This document shows, one piece after another, positions 59,020-64,000 of a stretch of DNA of 64,000 nucleotides. Source of the stretch: Smittia aterrima (lineage: Eukaryota; Arthropoda; Insecta; Diptera; Chironomidae); the NCBI GenBank assembly GCA_033063855.1, contig CP093831.1, forward strand, positions 14,012,001 to 14,076,000, in the 5' to 3' direction. Position numbers and translations under genes: made by a program. Below the pieces are notes generated by a model. It searched no databases and had not been told where the DNA came from. It worked only from the letters and a program-made list of their open reading frames with translations. Position 1 is the stretch's first letter, and each line of letters starts with the position of its first letter.

Positions 59020-61210
59020 TCATAAATTAAATGAGTTGCCGTTCAATTGATTGTGTCGAATGTTGGAGCGTGGATCTTCTGGTCTCCAGATCCTAGCGAA
59101 GTATCGTCCGTTTAAATTCCGATCACCCTTGCGATGCCACGATATCGAATGAGTTCCGTGGCTTCCTGAAAAGAGAAAAAACGAGAACAAAATTAGTTTC
59201 GAATGAGGATGGAGGGTTAACCGTAACGAACTCGATTAAATTTTAAGTTTTATTCGCTCATGAGTTGCACCAACGACCAGAAAACCAGAAAACTGAACTA
59301 ATTTTAATGTCGTAGGGTCGTGCAGAAAACTGTGCAACTCCACAACCGGAAAACCCAATCATGAGGCTAATTACGATTTGCCCCCGCTCAATTCAATCGT
59401 CGAATCGTGTTCACTATCAACAGACAATCATCAACAAAGTTTAATCGTTTTGTTGCCTGCGCACAAGCTGCACAACCTTTTCTCTCTTTCCGATCGAACA
59501 ATAAAGAGAAATTATTACCAAAAACTTAATTAGTTACGGTTTATGGTGATTTATGAAAGTTATATCATTGCGATTGACGAACACATGGGCTCGAATCGAC
59601 GGCTAATGAAGAAGTTTTCAAGCTCGACGATTATTTATGCATAACTTTTGTCAAGTAATGCTGTGAATTATGAATGTCACCGAGTTCTCTTTTTTCATCA
59701 TCGACTTCGTTGTGCCCATGAAATATTTCCCTATTTAGGTCTGAACATCATTCATCATCGGAAACCCTTCATGAAGTATCTCTCAGGCCCTCTTGGCACC
59801 TCATAATGTAACAAATTACAACCTAATCACTTTGTAAACACTTCTTTCATCTCTCGAAGTGCGTGGGACGACAACAGCTCGCGATGGGAAAACGTTCAAG
59901 CTGCTGTTTGATGCTTTTAAGAGAATAAACATGAAAAGGTTCGAGAGGGGATGATATTTCATCTTGTCTGATAGATGATGGGCTTGCATGTCTCGAGATC
60001 ATTTGGAAAAATTATTTTTCTGAGCGTGAAATATTTTTTGTTTCCGTGATGATTGAGGTTGAACTTCAAACGTTGAAGGAAATTCTTTGAAAAAACAATT
60101 TTCCAAGAGACACCTGACGAGTTTCCTTACTCCCCATTCCTCCTCGCTCCAGGACGATTTCGATTTCTAAAAACCCATTAAGCAGAAGAGAGAAAGGAAA
60201 ACACAAAAATATTTGTGAAACAAGTAAAAAGTGCATCTGTTTGAACCGTAACGAATTTCCCACGCTATAATGTACTTTACCCTGAAGTTAGAGGCGAGGG
60301 GTTGGAATTCCATGCGTGTCACATTGAATCGCTCAAATGTCTTTGTCTAGTTTGTGGTTACAGCCCTTGCTATTACCCCTTTTCGCACTCTGCACCTTTC
60401 GAGAGCTCGCAGTATTGTTAAAACAATTGTAATTACTGGGGACGCATCGTCCTTCCGGGTTAGTTGCCCGTTCCATATTATTAACCTTAGACGGACATGG
60501 AAAATTATCTGTTAGTTTGAGGACAACGCCCACAAAGGAAATTGCGTGACGATTTTGAGAGAAATTTTCAATGTCGATGATTTATTATTTCTGTACGATG
60601 ATTGATGTTTGAGGAGCAATTCGCAATGCAATATTTACCTTTTAAATAAATCTTTTTCGGCGGTTCCTTCTGAACATTTCGTTTCATTCCATTTAGTCCT
60701 GGCTCGTTGCCATTTTTATCTTTTCTGAGCATGTCATTTAGAAATGAAATGTACGAAATCGCTAACTTGAGCGTATCCACTTTGCTCAATCGTTTCTCGT
60801 AGGGCAAAGTTGGAATGTGCGTTCGAAGTCCTTCGAAAGCTTCATTGATTGACTGCATTCGTCGACGTTCTCGGAGATTGGCGGCGTGACGTTGTTGAGC
60901 TTGTTGGGAAGCACATTTCATTCGACGATACTTCGGTATACGACTGAAAACAATTTTCAATCATTAAGTTGTCAAGGAAGTTTATAAAATAAACTTACTC
61001 TTTGATCTCGTTATTATTTTCTTGATCGCTATTGAAAGAATCTGTGTCAGTGATTGAATCCTCGCACAAGAAGTAATCGTTCGAACTGTTTGAGTTTGAT
61101 GAATGATTCATTCCTTGAGCGTTTAGCAAGTTTTGATTCAACAGCGATCCGCCTTCGAACAAATGTCGGCTCATGACCGTCTCGAAATCAAATGGATCCA
61201 TCGAAAACAT
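59020..61210 (-). CDS. Fer1: bHLH transcription factor Fer1 (PTF1A orthologue)
   Basis: Three exons, 61210..60999, 60943..60639 and 59165..59020, phases agreeing, 663 bp and 220 residues. The bHLH domain is nearly the PTF1A one: basic region AANLRERRRMQSINEAFEGL, loop HIPTLPYEKRLSKVDT, helix 2 LKLAISYISFLNDML. The third exon, 1.47 kb away, was found by its conserved C-terminal blocks HSISWHRKG and IWRPEDPR, the two tryptophan motifs by which PTF1A binds RBPJ/Su(H) in the PTF1 complex. PTF1A and fly Fer1 act with class I bHLH partners in neural and gut development. If the middle exon is not spliced at 60638 the frame runs to a stop at 60568, giving a form without these motifs. Start: MFSMDPFDFETV at 61210; a second ATG at 61201 is possible. 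Confidence 0.93.
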
Positions 61211-62467
61211 CTTCGAGTTGGATTCTGATGAGAGCAGCGCAATCTTGATTTTGGTTTTAATCTCAACTTCTCCAAACTTCCACACGTGAATTATTGAATT
61301 CACTGAAGGTTCAAGGCACGCAAACAATCGATTTAATTATGTTTTGATTGTAAAACCGTTGAGGGTAGATAAGCGACCGATTGCGTACACAAGAATAATT
61401 GATTTGTCGTTGCTGATAAGTTAGCAACCTCATCAAACACTCGACGAACCTTTATCAACTTCAACAGATGCAAACTTTCCACAAAATTATTCTTTATCTT
61501 TGACAAATCAATTAAATGTTAAACACCCGACGGAGAAAAACAATTTTTTCCGGGTAATCTCTGTAGTTCTTTATGTAAATTTATGTAAATTGTTCAATGC
61601 AAGAGGGTCTCACTTTCACTGCACATAAATTATTTCCTTGATTGAGTCGTTTTATTATTGATCGGAAATATTTTCACTTGCGAATCTTTTAAAACGTTCA
61701 TCCAATTGACTGCAGAAAACTTGATTCGAGTTGCGTAATTGAATCTCAAACAACTTAATAAACACTTGTTAAACACTTCTAATTGTTTGTGGACGTTCGC
61801 CGCGATTAGCATCAGGTGACTACGAACTGAACAAGGAGTGACGCGTGCCAGCAATTGAATGAAACGTGCAGATCCTGAGAATTTCCGATGAACAATGAAA
61901 CAAAATATTTGTGGAACATAAAATCACGCAGCGACAAACACATCGAAACCATTTCAATGCAGACAAATGAAGAGGGTGGAAACGTCGGAGGGTTGATTCA
62001 TACAACCAATCGCGACGTTTGCTTCTTATCAAACACACAACGATTGGTTGCACAGACTTCTTTATAAAACCCGTGGAAAACTCGCAGATGGAAAAGCTCA
62101 GGCTTTGCAACTCAGGAAAATGTTTTATTTAATGGAAGCAAAATTTTGTAGGAGACTTCAGAGTCCCTGTCGGATTACTTCCTGATAATTTCCACTCGAG
62201 CAGAATTTTCCAAAAGCAAACAGAAAAGCAGGTGTCAAGTTTCTCAGGAGATTTTCGATTTCATTCAGTGAAAATGATGACGATTTTTATTGATTTTCTG
62301 AGTTGGTTGGGGCACTTTAGTTACATTCGATGGAATAAACTGAAACAGTTTGGTTACTCAAACGGAAATGATTTTTACTCGCTTGGGTTACCTGCAAAAT
62401 ATTTCTTTATCAAATTTTTAATCGAGTGACATTGCATTGCTTGGAAATAATTGCATCGACAGCAAAA
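61211..62467. other. Spacer between Fer1 and right-hand DUF1091 genes
   Basis: About 1.25 kb with the presumed Fer1 promoter. No gene, repeat or RNA was recognised; the short open frames on both strands lack motifs. Confidence 0.45.
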
Positions 62468-63190
62468 TTAATTTCTGTCAAATTTGTCCTTGAACGATTT
62501 GAATTCTCCTTCAACTATGACAACACCAAGAACGTCTCCATTATCGGCGTGAACTTTTGCAATTGCTTTGTATTCTCCAGAAGGGAAAAGAGTGATAAGT
62601 GATGCGAAATAATGTAATTTTATCCCAACTTCTTTTAAATTGATGCTCTAAAATTGTGAAGAAGACACAAAAGTTGGTTCCAAAATTTTTAGCACATTTT
62701 CTCACTGTGTAAGGACATTCGTGGATAAGTTCTGGAGAGATGTCGGTTCCAATTTTAATTAGTTGAGCTAGAATGGGATTACTGCTGTTTCTCATTTTTG
62801 TCAAACTACAGATATCGACAACTGGCGAGCGAAGAACTTCTCGATAAGTTGAACCGGATTTGTAGAAGAGATCGGCTTCAACCTTGAAGAGAATATTATA
62901 GAATTCTTGATTGGATATTATTCAATGAGTATTTAGAATCTAGCTACGGTAAAATTGTACAATGGCATTTTCGCTGTTCCCGAAAATGTCACAGTCGTAC
63001 AACTTCGATTAAATGGCTTAGCAAAACACGAATAGTTTCGATAAGCGTATTTAGTCGACACGTTAACGCACTGAACACTTTTGATGCTGATTCTCTTATA
63101 TTTTGGATCGCACAATTCTGAAAACGTAATTAGAACCGAGGAGATCGCCAGAAGTGGCAGAATCTTCACGGCTAAACTTGGAGTCTTCAT
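62468..63190 (-). CDS. DUF1091 family secreted protein, 199 aa
   Basis: Three exons, 63190..62948, 62882..62706 and 62647..62468, all phase 0, with 65- and 58-bp introns; 600 bp and 199 residues. The start ATG at 63190 gives a signal peptide (MKTPSLAVKILPLLAISSVL then ITFS). Family features: VQCVNVS, YRNYSCFAKPFNRSC, VVDICSLTKM, HECPYT directly before the second intron, and FPSGEYKAIAKV in the last exon. The exon borders fall at the same protein positions as in the left array, so the genes are homologous, but identity is low (PLYNFT for PLYDIW) and the C-terminus is different (FKDKFDRN). The presumed role is secreted ligand binding. It forms a tandem pair with the gene that follows. Confidence 0.88.
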
Positions 63191-63352
63191 GATGTGATTT
63201 TCCAAAACACTGTCACAAACTACAAAGCTTTTGAAATGTTTATTGAGAAAAGCAAAATTATCTGTGTTGGCGGATACATTTATAAAATCTAATTGCTTTC
63301 GTGCTAAATTTTCTGAAATTGTTTCCAAAAAAAAATGTTGTTTGAAGTAAAA

Positions 63353-64000
63353 TTAATGTCTGCCAAATTTGTCCTTGAATGATTTGAATTCTCCTTCAAC
63401 TATTACAACACCAAGAACGTCTCCATTGTCGGCGTAGACTTTTGCAATTGCTTTATATTCTCCAGATGGAAAAAGTGACGGAAAAAACTGAAACTTTATT
63501 CCAACTTCCTTCACATTGATGCTCTGAAAATGTGGATGTTTCAAAAGTCGAAAATAAAATTTTAAACACTTCTCACCGTGTAAGGACATTCGTGGATAGC
63601 TTCTGGATAGCTGTCGACTCCTATTTTAATTATTTGTGCTATCAAAGGATTACTGCTGTTTCTCATTTTTGTCAAACTACAGATGTCGACAACTGGCGCG
63701 CGTATAACTTCTCGATAAGTTGAACCGGATTTGTAGAATAGACTTGATTTAACCTTCAACGAGAAATTATTCTTGAACTGTTAAAATAATTAGAACCTAG
63801 CTTACGGTAAAATTGTACATTGGCATTTTCGCTGTTCCCGAAAGTGTCACAGTTGTACAACTTCGATTAAATGGCTTTACAAAACACGTGAAGTTTGGAT
63901 AAACGTATTTAGTCGACACGTTAACGCACTGAAATCTTTTGAGTTTGACTCTTTCATCTTTTTGGTCGCACAATTCTGAAAACGTAATTAGAACCGAGGA
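63353..64000 (-). CDS. DUF1091 family secreted protein, cut by window end
   Basis: Visible exons are 63353..63523, 63577..63753 and 63806..64000 (continuing beyond the window); introns are 53 and 52 bp, all phase 0. It is a close paralogue of the gene at 62468: QCVNVSTKY, TCFVKPFNRSC, VVDICSLTKM, HECPYT, FPSGEYKAIAKV and the end FKDKFGRH. The signal-peptide end (SSVLITFSELC) is just inside the window edge, while the start codon is outside. The last exon is 9 bp shorter than in its neighbour (FQFFPSLFPSG versus a longer LHYFASLITLFPSG). Splice sites and frame are intact. Confidence 0.85.

Noticed and set aside
1..64000. tRNA, rRNA, CRISPR or bacterial-type operon
   Set aside because: None of the characteristic boxes or regular spacer arrays was seen, and spliced genes show the DNA is eukaryotic.

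Overview
The window looks like nuclear DNA of a dipteran insect, most likely a nematoceran fly such as a chironomid midge. The reasons are short GT-AG introns (52-60 bp is common), AT-rich spacers, proteins that read like fly orthologues (SNF4Agamma, Jupiter, Fer1, Mpc2) and a tandem array of insect-type DUF1091 secreted proteins. The order is an inference; no species marker was seen. No rRNA, tRNA, CRISPR array or transposase gene was recognised.

Left edge, 1-4.6 kb, plus strand: a DUF1091 array with one partial copy, three intact 186-residue genes of identical exon layout, and three decayed copies. A secreted leucine-rich-repeat gene (minus, 4.7-6.1 kb) follows. Then come mitochondrial pyruvate carrier 2 (plus, 6.9-7.5 kb), a Jupiter/HN1-type microtubule protein (minus, 9.7-10.2 kb) and a short ZP-N protein with a clear TATA/initiator promoter (plus, 11.4-13.1 kb).

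Centre, 14.5 to at least 41.4 kb, minus strand: the gene for the AMP-activated protein kinase gamma subunit (SNF4Agamma/loechrig type). I rebuilt three alternative starts (41,411; 23,642; 18,528) that all feed the same CBS-domain exons; the predicted proteins are 1070, 876 and 596 residues and all phases agree. Further in-phase candidate first or internal exons lie at 46.5 and 49.3 kb. A 57-bp in-frame intron hides inside one CBS exon. A cysteine-rich single-exon gene (25.0-25.5 kb) is nested in a large intron, which also holds a 129-bp MITE-like inverted repeat.

Right part, 51.7-64 kb: an SLC35B1-type nucleotide-sugar/ATP transporter (minus), a secreted acidic Ser/Thr-rich protein of unknown role (minus), SERP1/RAMP4 (minus), an insect AANAT-like GNAT acetyltransferase (plus) and the PTF1A-type bHLH factor Fer1 (minus), whose short C-terminal exon I located 1.5 kb away. 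Two more DUF1091 genes of a different subgroup run on the minus strand to the window end.

Most genes are unrelated housekeeping or developmental genes. The gene families suggest three themes: energy sensing (SNF4Agamma, MPC2), ER secretion (SLC35B1, SERP1) and fast birth-and-death evolution of the DUF1091 secreted family at both ends.
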